The notes: generated by a model not told the origin, from the sequence alone. Shown: positions 25,104-34,424, counted from the first letter of the stretch. The stretch: 64,000 bases of DNA from Bradyrhizobium sp. LTSP849 (GCF_000938255.1 NZ_JYMR01000050.1:62001-126000); one strand, 5' to 3'. Translations and numbers: made by a program.

Positions 25104-26359
25104 TGGACAGCGTCAACGCGGCCACTTGGGGCATTGCCGGTCTTGCCACCTTCGGCGTGATCGCGCGGCCGTGGAACCTGCCAGAGTTCATCTGGGCGGT
25201 TGCGGGCGCGCTGCTCCTGGTGTTGCTGAACCTGCTCCCATGGACTGAGGCACTGACGGCGGCCGCCAAAGGTACAGACGTCTATCTCTTCCTGATCGGC
25301 ATGATGCTGCTGGCAGAGGTGGCACGAAAGGAAGGTTTGTTCGACTGGCTGGCGGCGCAGGCGGTTCGGTTTTCGCGCGGTTCGGCCAAACGTCTTTTTT
25401 TGATTGTCTACATCGTCGGCACGATCGTCACGGTTCTGCTCTCGAACGATGCCACCGCAGTGGTGCTGACGCCGGCGGTTTATGCGGCGACACGCGCGGC
25501 CAAGGTCGAGCCGCTGCCGTACCTGTTCATCTGCGCCTTCATCGCCAACGCGGCGAGCTTCGTGCTGCCGATTTCCAATCCCGCCAATCTCGTCGTGTTC
25601 GGCAAGCAGATGCCGCCACTGCTGGAATGGCTGCACACGTTCACATTGCCCTCAATCGCGGCGATTGCAGCAACCTATCTGGCGCTACGGCTGGCGCAGG
25701 CAGGTGATCTTGAAGCACCGGTCGCGGAGGTCGAGAACATCACACCGCTGACGGTCGGCGGCACGCTCGCGCTGATCGGCATCGTCTTGACCGCGGTCGT
25801 GCTGCTCGCGTCGTCGGCGTTCGGCCGCGATTTGGGATTGCCGACGTTCGTCGCCGGGGCGGCCGTCACGGTGCTTGTGCTGGCGATCGGACGGCGGTCG
25901 CCGCTGCCGGTTCTCAGGGGCGTTTCGTGGTCGGTGCTGCCGCTGGTGGCCGGGCTCTTCATTCTCGTCGAAGGCCTGAACCGGACCGGTGCGCTGCCCG
26001 CACTCGCGCGCGTTCTAAAAGAAGCTGCAACGGCGTCGCCACAGGCCACGTCCTGGATCGCTGGCATCGCCATCGCCCTGGCCTCGAACTTGCTGAACAA
26101 TCTTCCGATGGGCTTGATTGCGGCGACCACCAGCCAGGCGGCGCAAGTGCCTGCTCATGTCACCGGTGCGATCCTGATCGGAGTCGATCTCGGACCCAAT
26201 CTTTCCGTGACGGGCTCGCTGGCCACCATCCTGTGGCTGATCGCCCTGCGGCGCGAGGGCCAGCATGTCGACGCATTGCGGTTTCTCAGGCTTGGCCTGC
26301 TGGTGATGCCCCCCGCACTGCTACTTTCGCTCCTCGCACTCTCCGCAGTGTCGTCGTGA
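25103..26359 (+). CDS. SLC13 / ArsB-type ion permease
   Basis: 418 residues, ten to twelve membrane segments. The sequence RFSRGSAKRLFLIVYIVGTIVTVLLSNDATAVVLTPAV (about 90-127) with its SNDATA motif, and the second-half repeat ASNLLNNLPMGLIAATTSQA (about 330-350), are the paired re-entrant-loop signatures of the ion transporter superfamily that contains ArsB and divalent anion/Na+ symporters. PILNANG-type residues are replaced by PISNPANLVVFG at about 155-166. AGGAG at 25091-25095 supports the ATG at 25103. Arsenite is one possible substrate, but no arsC, arsR or arsA accompanies it. Confidence 0.85.
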   Translation: MDSVNAATWGIAGLATFGVIARPWNLPEFIWAVAGALLLVLLNLLPWTEALTAAAKGTDVYLFLIGMMLLAEVARKEGLFDWLAAQAVRFSRGSAKRLFLIVYIVGTIVTVLLSNDATAVVLTPAVYAATRAAKVEPLPYLFICAFIANAASFVLPISNPANLVVFGKQMPPLLEWLHTFTLPSIAAIAATYLALRLAQAGDLEAPVAEVENITPLTVGGTLALIGIVLTAVVLLASSAFGRDLGLPTFVAGAAVTVLVLAIGRRSPLPVLRGVSWSVLPLVAGLFILVEGLNRTGALPALARVLKEAATASPQATSWIAGIAIALASNLLNNLPMGLIAATTSQAAQVPAHVTGAILIGVDLGPNLSVTGSLATILWLIALRREGQHVDALRFLRLGLLVMPPALLLSLLALSAVSS

Positions 26360-26426
26360 ATGCCCGCAGGACCAGCCATCCAACCGTTCGCGCCCATGTC
26401 GGGGCGATCAACCAGAGGAGACAACG

Positions 26427-26846
26427 ATGACCAATGGCGACGACAATCCGAACCGAACTAGCGTGTCCCGCCGCACCACCCTTACGCTTGCGGCGGGCGT
26501 TGCCGCCCTCGGCGTTGCGCTTGGCATGCGCTCCAATGCCTTTGGCCAGGGCAAGGGAAAGATGGAAGCAAAGGGAGAAGGCAAGGGAGAAGGCAAGGGA
26601 GAAGGCAAGGGAGAAGGCAAGGGAGAAGGCAAAGGTGAGGGCAAGGGCGAAGGAAAAGGCGAAGGGAAAGGTGAAGGCAAGGAAAGCCGTCGGGAAGGCA
26701 AGGCCGGCCGCATCAGGGTCGACGTCGATAGCGAAGGTACAACGTCTGTGGACGTTAAATGCGCGGAGGATGAGCCGATGCGCGCCTGCGCCGATCTGAC
26801 CAAGGAGATTGTCGACAAGATCAGGGCTCTCCCGGTGAAGCAATAA
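26427..26846 (+). CDS. Tat-signal protein with nine KGEG repeats
   Basis: 139 residues. A twin-arginine signal is visible: VSRRTTLTLAAGVAALGVALG (about residues 13-33) followed by a small-residue cleavage region. The mature part begins QGKGKMEAK, then nine consecutive KGEG units (26571-26678), a basic link, and a folded-looking C-terminus of about 50 residues (RIRVDVDSEGTTSVDVK) with two cysteines 12 residues apart. A clear GAGGAGACAACG ribosome binding site precedes the ATG. The repeat is alternating positive and negative with glycine, so it is flexible and water-soaked; an exported ion-binding or wall-interacting role is a guess. It is part of the cargo regulon by position. Confidence 0.75.
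   Translation: MTNGDDNPNRTSVSRRTTLTLAAGVAALGVALGMRSNAFGQGKGKMEAKGEGKGEGKGEGKGEGKGEGKGEGKGEGKGEGKGEGKESRREGKAGRIRVDVDSEGTTSVDVKCAEDEPMRACADLTKEIVDKIRALPVKQ
26571..26678 (+). repeat. Tandem 12-bp repeat coding KGEG, nine units
   Basis: Five identical units of AAGGGAGAAGGC (26571-26630) are followed by four units that differ only at synonymous third positions (26631-26678). Every unit encodes K-G-E-G. Identical copies at one side and diverged copies at the other side suggest recent growth of the array by slippage in its left part. Confidence 0.9.
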
Positions 26847-26904
26847 AGCAATAATACGTCTTGCGCGGGGTCCGTTGTCCCGCATGCCGCCAGGAGGCGA
26901 CATC

Positions 26905-27603
26905 ATGGCCTACGGTGATCTGGTTTCCCGCGTCGACTTCGACATGAATCGTGACAGTCCGTTCTCCTACGCCTGTCACGCCTGCAATCGGTGCTGCCGC
27001 AACAAGGCAATCCGCGTCAACCCTTACGAGATCCTGCGTCTCGCGCGGTATCTCGGCATCACGACGACGCAGTTTATCGAAAACCACACCGAAGCAGGCG
27101 GCACAGTCCTGCGGCCGAAAGAAAACGGCGATTGCGGCTTCCTCGGCGAGCGGGGCTGTGGCGTGCATCCCGATCGGCCGCTGGCCTGCCGCCTTTATCC
27201 CTTGGCGCGATGGGTCACGCCGGATGGGAATGAATCGTTCGGACATCTGACGCCGCATCCCAGGACCGAAGGCGTTTATGGCCGATCAGGAACGGTGCAA
27301 GACTATCTGGAGCACCAGCAACTCGGGCCGTTCTTCGAAATTAGCGAGCGATACGGCAAGCTGTATCAGAAAATGGTAGACATGCTCGAAAAACTCGATC
27401 CTGAAGAGCTGGATCGACGGTCAGACCGGCGTGCGGCAATCGACGAACTGCCGCCGGGAAAGCTAGCGTCTATGTGGGTGGATATCGACGCATCCGTTGC
27501 GGACGCTGGCGGGATAAGAGGCCTCGGACAAGAGACTATCGAACAAGAACTAGATGGTCACATCAGGAGAATCGAGGCGTGGCTGATTTCTATAGAAGAA
27601 TAA
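26905..27603 (+). CDS. YkgJ-type cysteine cluster protein
   Basis: 232 residues from ATG 26905, with AGGAGG 7 bases upstream. The N-terminal half holds the YkgJ cluster: CHACNRCCRNKAIRVNPYEI (about residues 24-43), then CGFLGERGCGVHPDRPLACRLYPLARW (about 76-102), eight cysteines that can bind iron-sulfur or zinc. The remainder is helical and acidic. Family members are annotated as zinc/iron-chelating proteins; their reactions are mostly unknown. It ends the cargo regulon and strengthens a metal-related reading of it. Confidence 0.85.
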   Translation: MAYGDLVSRVDFDMNRDSPFSYACHACNRCCRNKAIRVNPYEILRLARYLGITTTQFIENHTEAGGTVLRPKENGDCGFLGERGCGVHPDRPLACRLYPLARWVTPDGNESFGHLTPHPRTEGVYGRSGTVQDYLEHQQLGPFFEISERYGKLYQKMVDMLEKLDPEELDRRSDRRAAIDELPPGKLASMWVDIDASVADAGGIRGLGQETIEQELDGHIRRIEAWLISIEE

Positions 27604-27621
27604 ATTAGTGCACTGGTCTGC

Positions 27622-27684
27622 TTTTGGCACTTTTCGGAAGTGCGCAATGTCCGACTTGAGTCCGGCATGCGCACCAAAGCAGAC
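27622..27684 (+). repeat. Short intergenic repeat, copy 1
   Basis: This 63-base segment contains GCGCAATGTCCGAC, AGTCCG and CCAAAGC in the same order as a second copy at 46337-46399 in the same orientation. It is also flanked by an imperfect inverted repeat, GTCTGCTTTTGG (27616-27627) with CCAAAGCAGAC (27674-27684), so it may be folded. It lies between the cargo regulon and traG. Confidence 0.6.
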
Positions 27685-27833
27685 GTCCGCCGGCTGCTCG
27701 AGCTTATGATGGTTCACGCCCTAACCTTGGTCACCGCAACCGTCCGAATTGTACGCCACTGCAGCACGACGCACGTCTTTTGAGTTTCCACTCTTGTCTA
27801 TCGCGGGTGGCAGCACTTGATCCCAGGCTAGCC

Positions 27834-29825
27834 ATGTCCGCGACCAAGATCCTTTGGGGTCAGATCATTGTTGTCTTTGCAATCGTGCTCGTCACCATGT
27901 GGGCGGCGACGCAATGGGTGGCTTGGAAACTTGGCTACCAACCACAACTCGGACAGCCATGGTTCGAACTCGTGCCGGGCGTACCAGTCTACCTCCCGCC
28001 GGCTTTCTTCTGGTGGTGGTACGCCTACGACGCCTACGCGCCCCAAGTCTTCGTCGAGGGCGCCTATATCGCCGCTTCCGGCGGCTTTATCTCAGCCGCA
28101 GCCGCCATCGGAATGTCGGTTTGGCGGGCACGCGAGGCGAAGATCGCTGCCACCTACGGCTCGGCTCGCTGGGCGTCTCCAATCGAGATTCGTGCCGCCG
28201 GTCTCGCCGCGCCAGACGGTGTCGTACTCGGCAAGTTCGAGCGCGACTACCTGCGTCACGATGGACCGGAACATGTGCTTTGCTTCGCGCCGACCCGGTC
28301 CGGCAAGGGTGTTGGCTTGGTGGTGCCGACCTTGTTGACATGGCCAGGCAGTTGCATTGTTCACGACATCAAGGGCGAGAACTGGGGTTTGACGTCGGGC
28401 TTTCGTGCCCGGCATGGCCGTGTGCTGCTGTTCGATCCGACAAATACCAAGTCGGCAGCGTACAATCCGTTACTTGAGGTTCGTCGCGGCGAATGGGAGG
28501 TGCGCGATGTCCAAAACGTCGCCGATGTCCTGGTTGATCCGGAGGGATCGCTCGAACGTCGCAACCATTGGGAGAAAACCAGTCACGCCTTGCTGGTCGG
28601 CGCCATTCTCCACGTCCTCTATGCCGAACCGGACAAGACGCTAGCGGGTGTTGCCGGCTTTCTCTCCGATCCGAAACGGCCGATCGAGACCACACTTCGG
28701 GCCATGATGACGACGGCGCATCTTGGCGAGGTCGGGCCGCACCCAGTTATCGCCTCGGCCGCGCGGGAACTTCTCAACAAGAGCGAGAATGAGCGATCCG
28801 GCGTGCTTTCAACCGCGATGTCCTTCCTCGGACTCTATCGCGATCCCGTCGTGGCGAAGGTAACCCACCACTGCGACTGGTGCATTCGCGATCTGGTCGA
28901 AGGTGACCGACCTGCGACCCTTTACCTGGTCGTGCCTCCATCCGACATCAGCCGGACCAAACCACTCGTGCGTCTGATCCTCAATCAGATCGGTCGGCGT
29001 CTGACGGAAGATCTGCACGCGAAGGGACGTCGCCATCGGTTGCTGCTGATGCTCGACGAGTTTCCGGCGCTCGGCCGGCTCGATTTCTTCGAGTCGGCGC
29101 TGGCGTTTATGGCCGGATATGGCCTCAAGAGCTTCCTGATTGCTCAGTCGTTGAACCAGATCGAAAAGGCGTACGGGCCAAACAATGCCATCCTCGACAA
29201 CTGTCACGTGCGCGTGTCCTTTGCGACAAATGACGAGCGCACCGCCAAGCGCGTCTCGGACGCGCTGGGAACTGCGACCGAGATGCGAGCGATGAAGAAT
29301 TATGCCGGCCACAGGCTCAGCCCCTGGCTCGGCCACTTGATGGTCTCACGACAGGAGACGGCGCGACCTCTGCTGACGCCCGGCGAAGTGATGCAACTCC
29401 CACCCGACGATGAACTGGTGTTGGTCTCAGGCGTCCCCCCGATCCGTGCCAAGAAGGCGCGTTATTTCGAAGATCCGAGATTGACCGAACGTGTGCTGGC
29501 GCCGCCTGCCGCGACGAAGCAAGCCGGTACTCGCTCGGTCGACGATTGGAGCTTGTTGCCGGTTCCCGTTGTTAGTGCTGGCCGGGAAGTCAGCTCCTCG
29601 GTCGAGACACAGATCGATGATCCCGCGAATGGTGGCATCCGCCGGGAGCCGGAGCTCCCTCAACACGAGGAAATCGTCCCGGAGCAAGCGAAGCCGGCGC
29701 CTGAATTCGCCTTCGGAGAGGATGATCCTGACGATGATGTCTTGCGCGCTCGCGCGCTTCGTCAGCAGGCTCGTGGGTTGGCGCGACAGGCAGCGCTTGA
29801 CCCCGGCGATGGAATGGAGCTCTGA
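27834..29825 (+). CDS. traG: Type IV coupling protein TraG/VirD4
   Basis: 663 residues from ATG 27834 (MSATKILWGQI). Two N-terminal membrane segments (about 9-30 and 55-105), then the hexameric ATPase with Walker A APTRSGKGVGLVVPTLL (about 151-167) and Walker B LLLMLDEFPALGRLDF (about 402-417), and the C-terminal signature QSLNQIEKAYG and ISFAT-like RVSFATNDERTAKRVS. It recruits the relaxase-DNA complex and feeds it into the mating channel. An acidic tail of about 90 residues follows. The gene is the first of the trb block, separated from the relaxase by 9.3 kb of cargo. Confidence 0.95.
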   Translation: MSATKILWGQIIVVFAIVLVTMWAATQWVAWKLGYQPQLGQPWFELVPGVPVYLPPAFFWWWYAYDAYAPQVFVEGAYIAASGGFISAAAAIGMSVWRAREAKIAATYGSARWASPIEIRAAGLAAPDGVVLGKFERDYLRHDGPEHVLCFAPTRSGKGVGLVVPTLLTWPGSCIVHDIKGENWGLTSGFRARHGRVLLFDPTNTKSAAYNPLLEVRRGEWEVRDVQNVADVLVDPEGSLERRNHWEKTSHALLVGAILHVLYAEPDKTLAGVAGFLSDPKRPIETTLRAMMTTAHLGEVGPHPVIASAARELLNKSENERSGVLSTAMSFLGLYRDPVVAKVTHHCDWCIRDLVEGDRPATLYLVVPPSDISRTKPLVRLILNQIGRRLTEDLHAKGRRHRLLLMLDEFPALGRLDFFESALAFMAGYGLKSFLIAQSLNQIEKAYGPNNAILDNCHVRVSFATNDERTAKRVSDALGTATEMRAMKNYAGHRLSPWLGHLMVSRQETARPLLTPGEVMQLPPDDELVLVSGVPPIRAKKARYFEDPRLTERVLAPPAATKQAGTRSVDDWSLLPVPVVSAGREVSSSVETQIDDPANGGIRREPELPQHEEIVPEQAKPAPEFAFGEDDPDDDVLRARALRQQARGLARQAALDPGDGMEL

Positions 29826-29834
29826 GGCCGGCAA

Positions 29835-30275
29835 ATGCGAACCAAGCATACCTTTCGCTTGCCACCGGATCTCGCTCGACAACTCGCCGATTACGCCGAT
29901 CGCAAGCGCGTGCCGCAGGCGCTGGTGGTTGAAACGGCGCTCTCCTCGTATCTGTCGCCGGACAATTCAGAGCGGATGGAGGCGGCGCTCGGCCGCAGGC
30001 TTGATCGCTTGACGCGACAGGTCGAACGTCTGGAACGACACGTCACGATCTCGAACGAAGCATTAGCGCTCTTTGTGCGCTTCTGGCTCTCGGTCACGCC
30101 ACCGTTGCCCGATACGGCGCAGCCGGCCGCCCAGGCCAAGGGCCGCGAGCGTTATGAGGGCTTTGTCGAGGCGCTCGGGCGACGGCTGGCCAAGGGCCAA
30201 AGCCTGGCTCAGGAAATATCGCAAGAGCTGATTCCTATGGAAGGCGCCTCAGACCGAACAGATAGTTCCTCTTAG
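29835..30275 (+). CDS. Ribbon-helix-helix (CopG-type) protein
   Basis: 146 residues. The N-terminal 45 residues form a ribbon-helix-helix domain: KHTFRLPPDLARQLADYADRKRVPQALVVETALSSYL. A helical, coiled-coil-like middle (MEAALGRRLDRLTRQVERLERHV, about 54-76) and a hydrophobic patch (LALFVRFWLSVTPPLP) follow. It lies 9 bases after traG. Proteins of this kind between traG and trbB are usual in these elements and probably bind the tra/trb control region. Confidence 0.88.
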   Translation: MRTKHTFRLPPDLARQLADYADRKRVPQALVVETALSSYLSPDNSERMEAALGRRLDRLTRQVERLERHVTISNEALALFVRFWLSVTPPLPDTAQPAAQAKGRERYEGFVEALGRRLAKGQSLAQEISQELIPMEGASDRTDSSS

Positions 30276-30415
30276 GCGATACCGCCGTTCCCCTGCCTTT
30301 CTACGCCAGAGCACTACGCCCGATCTGATCTTGTTGCGCGATCACACTTCCTGCCTCTTCTACTCATCCCCGACATCACGACCGCACCTCGCGGTCGCCA
30401 CGCTGGGGGGCACAA

Positions 30416-31384
30416 GTGGCAATCCATCATCTCAATCAAGAAGCAACCTCGCGTGGCGCGCGCATGCTGCGCACAGCACTTGGTCCAGCCATTGCGCTGT
30501 TCCTGGAAGATCCTGAGGTCGTCGAGGTCATGCTTAATCCCGACGGTCGGCTCTGGATCGATCGGTTGGCGGGTGGTCTCGTGGATACCGGCGAACGTTT
30601 GTCGCCAAATGATGGCGAGCGCATCGTGCGTCTCGTGGCGCACCATGTTGGTGCCGAGGTGCACCCGGGTTCACCGCGCGTTTCGGCTGAGTTACCCGAA
30701 ACCGGCGAGCGGTTTGAGGGCTTGCTCCCACCGGTCGTGGCGGCGCCGGCCTTCGCAATCCGCAAACCCGCGGTCGCGGTCTTCACCCTCGATAACTATG
30801 TCGCCGCCGGCATCATGCGTGCGGGCCAGGCCGAAGCATTGCGCACAGCCGTTGCCGATCGCCGCAATATCCTGGTGGCCGGCGGCACCTCGACCGGCAA
30901 GACCACACTCACCAATGCGCTGCTGGCGGAGGTCGCAAAGACCACCGATCGGGTCGTACTGATCGAGGACACCCGTGAGCTCCAATGCAAGGCCCCGAAC
31001 CTTGTTGCGCTGCGCACCAAGGACGGCGTCGTCTCACTTTCCGATCTGGTCCGCTCAGCGCTGCGGTTGCGGCCGGATCGCATTCCGATCGGCGAAGTGC
31101 GCGGTGCGGAAGCACTCGATCTGCTGAAGGCCTGGGGCACCGGGCATCCAGGTGGCGTCGGCACCATCCATGCGGGCTCTGCACTGGGCGCGCTCCGCAG
31201 GATGGAGCAACTGATTCAGGAAGCGGTCGTCACCGTACCCCGCGCGCTCATCGCCGAGACCATTCAATTCATCGCCGTACTGGCCGGCCGCGGTTCCAAC
31301 CGTCGTCTCGCCGAACTCGCCCGCGTCGAGGGGCTTGGACCGAATAGCGACTACGTCCTTCACGCTGCCGGAGATCAACCATGA
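30416..31384 (+). CDS. trbB: TrbB, VirB11-type transfer ATPase
   Basis: 322 residues starting at GTG 30416. VirB11-type ATPase with N-terminal domain (VEVMLNPDGRLWIDRL, about 37-52), Walker A AGGTSTGKTTLTNALL (about 154-169), Asp box LIEDTRELQC (about 181-190), and Walker B/His box RIPIGEVRGAEALDLLKAWGTGHPGGVGTIHA (about 222-253). It powers pilus assembly and substrate translocation from the cytoplasmic face. The stop overlaps trbC by ATGA. The 140 bases before it hold no gene. Confidence 0.95.
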   Translation: MAIHHLNQEATSRGARMLRTALGPAIALFLEDPEVVEVMLNPDGRLWIDRLAGGLVDTGERLSPNDGERIVRLVAHHVGAEVHPGSPRVSAELPETGERFEGLLPPVVAAPAFAIRKPAVAVFTLDNYVAAGIMRAGQAEALRTAVADRRNILVAGGTSTGKTTLTNALLAEVAKTTDRVVLIEDTRELQCKAPNLVALRTKDGVVSLSDLVRSALRLRPDRIPIGEVRGAEALDLLKAWGTGHPGGVGTIHAGSALGALRRMEQLIQEAVVTVPRALIAETIQFIAVLAGRGSNRRLAELARVEGLGPNSDYVLHAAGDQP

Positions 31385-31710
31385 CCCAAGAACTTCGTCG
31401 TATCTATCGCTGTGCCGCAACGGCGGTAATCACCTGCACCATCGCTATGGCGTCAATTCCTGCCTGGGCGGCCGGTTCGAACATGCCGTGGGAGCAGCCC
31501 CTCAATCAAATCCTGCAATCGGTCGAAGGTCCGGTCGCCAAGATCATGGCTGTGATCATCATCATCGTCACCGGCCTCTCATTGGCCTTTGGCGATACGT
31601 CGGGCGGTTTCCGGCGGCTGATCCAGATCGTGTTCGGTCTGTCGATCGCATTCGCGGCGAGCTCCTTCTTCCTGTCGTTCTTCTCCTTCGGTGGCGGAGT
31701 GCTGGTGTGA
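31381..31710 (+). CDS. trbC: TrbC, VirB2-type pilin
   Basis: 109 residues. A long N-terminal signal (about 1-33, ending ASIPAWA-AGS) is followed by two hydrophobic segments (about 52-72 AKIMAVIIIIVTGLSLAFG and 85-108 IVFGLSIAFAASSFFLSFF) that form the pilin core. It is processed by leader peptidase and probably by the TraF peptidase at 14912. The stop codon overlaps trbD. Confidence 0.93.
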   Translation: MTQELRRIYRCAATAVITCTIAMASIPAWAAGSNMPWEQPLNQILQSVEGPVAKIMAVIIIIVTGLSLAFGDTSGGFRRLIQIVFGLSIAFAASSFFLSFFSFGGGVLV

Positions 31711-31979
31711 TGGAAGGCTCCGAACCGATCCTTGGCTACAGCGTACCGGTGCATCGCGCCCTGACCGAACCGATCCTGCTTGGCGGCGCGCCGCGTGCGG
31801 TCGCCATCCTCAATGGCACGCTGGCGGCAGCACTCGGTCTCGGTCTGCGGCTGTGGATCGCTGGAATCCTGTTGGGAGTGATGGGGCAGGCCGCGGCGGT
31901 GTGGGCCGCGAAGCGAGATCCACAATTTGTCGACGTGGTGCGCCGGCACCTTCGCATCGCCGGTCATTTGGGGATTTGA
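31710..31979 (+). CDS. trbD: TrbD, VirB3-type inner membrane protein
   Basis: 89 residues with the VirB3 pattern: a hydrophilic start (YSVPVHRALTEPILLGGAPR, about 10-29), then one long hydrophobic region (about 33-66) and a charged tail. The ATG at 31710 overlaps the trbC stop (TGATG). TrbD is a small inner-membrane partner of the TrbE ATPase. Confidence 0.92.
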   Translation: MEGSEPILGYSVPVHRALTEPILLGGAPRAVAILNGTLAAALGLGLRLWIAGILLGVMGQAAAVWAAKRDPQFVDVVRRHLRIAGHLGI

Positions 31980-31982
31980 ACG

Positions 31983-34424
31983 ATGATGAACCTCGCAGAA
32001 TACCGCCGCTCGACCACGCAGCTGGCAGATTTCCTGCCCTGGGCCGCACTGGTCGATGAAGGGGTCGTCCTCAATAAGGACGGCTCGTTCCAACGCACCG
32101 CTAAGTTTCGCGGGCCGGATCTGGATTCCGCGGTGCCGGCCGAACTGGTCGGCGTCGCCGGCCGCTTGAACAACGCGTTCCGACGGCTCGGTTCGGGCTG
32201 GGCGGTTTTCGTCGAAGCGCAGCGTCATGCCGCCGGCCGGTACCCCGAGGGTCAATTTCCGGATGTGGCATCGGCGCTGGTTGACCTGGAACGCCGTGAA
32301 GAATTCGAGGAGGAGGGCGCCCACTACGAGTCGAGCTATTTTTTGACCTTCCTTTATCTCCCGCCACCCGAAGATGCCGCCCGGGCCGAGCGCTTTCTTT
32401 ACGAAGGACGCGATCGTCAAGAAGGCGCGGATGCCCGCGAGGTTTTGCGCGGCTTTATCGATCGCACCGACCGCGTTCTCCAACTCGTCGAGGGCTTCAT
32501 GCCCGAGATCCGGTGGCTCGATGACACGCAAACGCTGACCTACCTGCATTCAACCGTCTCGACCAACCGCCAGCGCGTTCGCGTGCCCGAGATCCCGATG
32601 TATCTCGATGCATTGCTGGCGGACCAGCCGCTGACTGGAGGTCTTGAGCCGTCGCTCGGTGATAAGCATCTGCGTGTTCTCACCCTCGTCGGGTTCCCGA
32701 CCGCCACGACGCCGGGGATTCTGGACGAACTCAATCGGCTGGCCTTCGCCTATCGGTGGTCGACCCGGGCGATCATGCTCGACAAGACCGACGCGACCAG
32801 GCTGCTCGTCAAGATCAGGCGGCAGTGGTTTGCCAAGCGCAAATCGATCGCCGCGATCCTCAAGGAGGTGATGACCAACGAGGCCTCCGCGCTCGTCGAC
32901 ACCGATGCCCATAACAAAGCCATGGACGCCGATGCGGCCCTGCAGGAGCTCGGATCAGACGCGATCGGGCAGGCGTTCGTCACAGCGACCGTGACGGTAT
33001 GGGATGTTGACCCTCGGGTTGCCGACGAAAAGCTCCGTTTGGTTGAGAAAGTCATCCAGGGGCGTGACTTCACCTGCATGGCGGAAAGCGTCAACGCCGT
33101 GGAAGCCTGGCTCGGGTCGCTTCCGGGACACGCCTACGCCAACGTGCGCCAACCCCCGGTCTCGACACTGAATCTTGCCCACATGATCCCGCTGTCGGCG
33201 GTTTGGGCCGGGCCTGTGCGTGACGAGCATTTCGATGCACCGCCTCTGTTATTCGGCAAGACCGAGGGTTCAACACCGTTCCGATTCTCGCTGCATGTCG
33301 GCGATGTCGGACATACGCTGGTGGTGGGTCCTACCGGCGCGGGCAAATCGGTACTGTTAGCGCTGATGGCGATGCAATTCCGGCGTTATGCGGGTGCCCA
33401 AGTATTTGCGTTCGACTTCGGTGGCTCGATCCGTGCGGCCGCGCTCGCGATGAATGGCGATTGGCACGATCTCGGTGGCGCATTGTCTGACGATGCGAGC
33501 GAGCCGGTTGCGCTCCAGCCCCTGGCGTTGATCGACGATGCGGCGGAACGCGGCTGGGCAGCGGAGTGGATCGCAAACATCCTCGAGCGGGAAAAGATCA
33601 GCATCACGCCGGAAGCAAAAGATCATCTCTGGTCTGCGCTGTCATCACTTGCTTCTGCACCAATCGCCGAGCGCACGCTGACCGGTCTATCGGTCTTGCT
33701 GCAATCACAGGGACTGAAGCGGGCGCTACAACCTTATTGCTTGGGTGGCCCCTACGGCCGCCTGCTCGATGCCGAGGCCGAACGGTTGGGCGAGGCCGAA
33801 GTCCAGGCGTTCGAAACCGAGGGCCTGATTGGGACCGCTGCAGCGCCCGCGGTTCTCGCCTATCTCTTCCATCGGATTGAGGGACGCCTCGATGGCCGGC
33901 CGACCATGTTGATCATCGACGAAGGCTGGCTTGCGCTCGATGATAAAGGCTTCGCTGGACAGCTCCGTGAATGGCTGAAGACGCTGCGCAAGAAGAATGC
34001 GGCGGTCATTTTTGCCACGCAATCTCTGTCGGACATCGACGGTTCGGCCATCGCTCCCGCCATCATCGAAAGCTGCCCGACGCGCCTGTTCCTGCCGAAT
34101 GAGCGGGCGATCGAGCCGCAGATTACCGCAATCTACCGCCGCTTCGGCTTGAACGACCGTCAGATCGAGATCCTCGCCCGGGCAACGCCGAAGCGCGATT
34201 ACTACTGCCAGTCGCGGCGCGGCAACCGGTTGTTCGAGCTCGGTCTCGGCAAGGTCGCGCTGGCCTTTACCGCCGCCTCATCCAAATCGGATCAGGCCGC
34301 GATCGAAAAGGTCCTCGCCGAACATGGCCGCGACAGTTTCGTTGCGGGCTGGCTTGCTCACCGCGGCGTCGGGTGGGCTGCCGAAATCATCCCAAATCTC
34401 TCGGCTGGAGGATCATTGTCATGA
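31983..34424 (+). CDS. trbE: TrbE, VirB4-type transfer ATPase
   Basis: 813 residues, normal length. The VirB4 N-terminal domain is followed by Walker A VVGPTGAGKSVLLALMAMQF (about 446-465), and Walker B TMLIIDEGWLALDD (about 640-653), with motifs FATQSLSDIDGSAIAPAIIESCPTRLFLPN (about 677-706). It is the largest energy source of the channel and contacts TrbD and TrbB. The stop codon overlaps trbJ. Confidence 0.96.
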   Translation: MMNLAEYRRSTTQLADFLPWAALVDEGVVLNKDGSFQRTAKFRGPDLDSAVPAELVGVAGRLNNAFRRLGSGWAVFVEAQRHAAGRYPEGQFPDVASALVDLERREEFEEEGAHYESSYFLTFLYLPPPEDAARAERFLYEGRDRQEGADAREVLRGFIDRTDRVLQLVEGFMPEIRWLDDTQTLTYLHSTVSTNRQRVRVPEIPMYLDALLADQPLTGGLEPSLGDKHLRVLTLVGFPTATTPGILDELNRLAFAYRWSTRAIMLDKTDATRLLVKIRRQWFAKRKSIAAILKEVMTNEASALVDTDAHNKAMDADAALQELGSDAIGQAFVTATVTVWDVDPRVADEKLRLVEKVIQGRDFTCMAESVNAVEAWLGSLPGHAYANVRQPPVSTLNLAHMIPLSAVWAGPVRDEHFDAPPLLFGKTEGSTPFRFSLHVGDVGHTLVVGPTGAGKSVLLALMAMQFRRYAGAQVFAFDFGGSIRAAALAMNGDWHDLGGALSDDASEPVALQPLALIDDAAERGWAAEWIANILEREKISITPEAKDHLWSALSSLASAPIAERTLTGLSVLLQSQGLKRALQPYCLGGPYGRLLDAEAERLGEAEVQAFETEGLIGTAAAPAVLAYLFHRIEGRLDGRPTMLIIDEGWLALDDKGFAGQLREWLKTLRKKNAAVIFATQSLSDIDGSAIAPAIIESCPTRLFLPNERAIEPQITAIYRRFGLNDRQIEILARATPKRDYYCQSRRGNRLFELGLGKVALAFTAASSKSDQAAIEKVLAEHGRDSFVAGWLAHRGVGWAAEIIPNLSAGGSLS

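Noticed and set aside
25103..26359. Calling the SLC13-type permease an arsenite exporter ArsB
   Set aside because: No arsR, arsC or arsA is present, and the superfamily covers many anions; only the superfamily call is kept.
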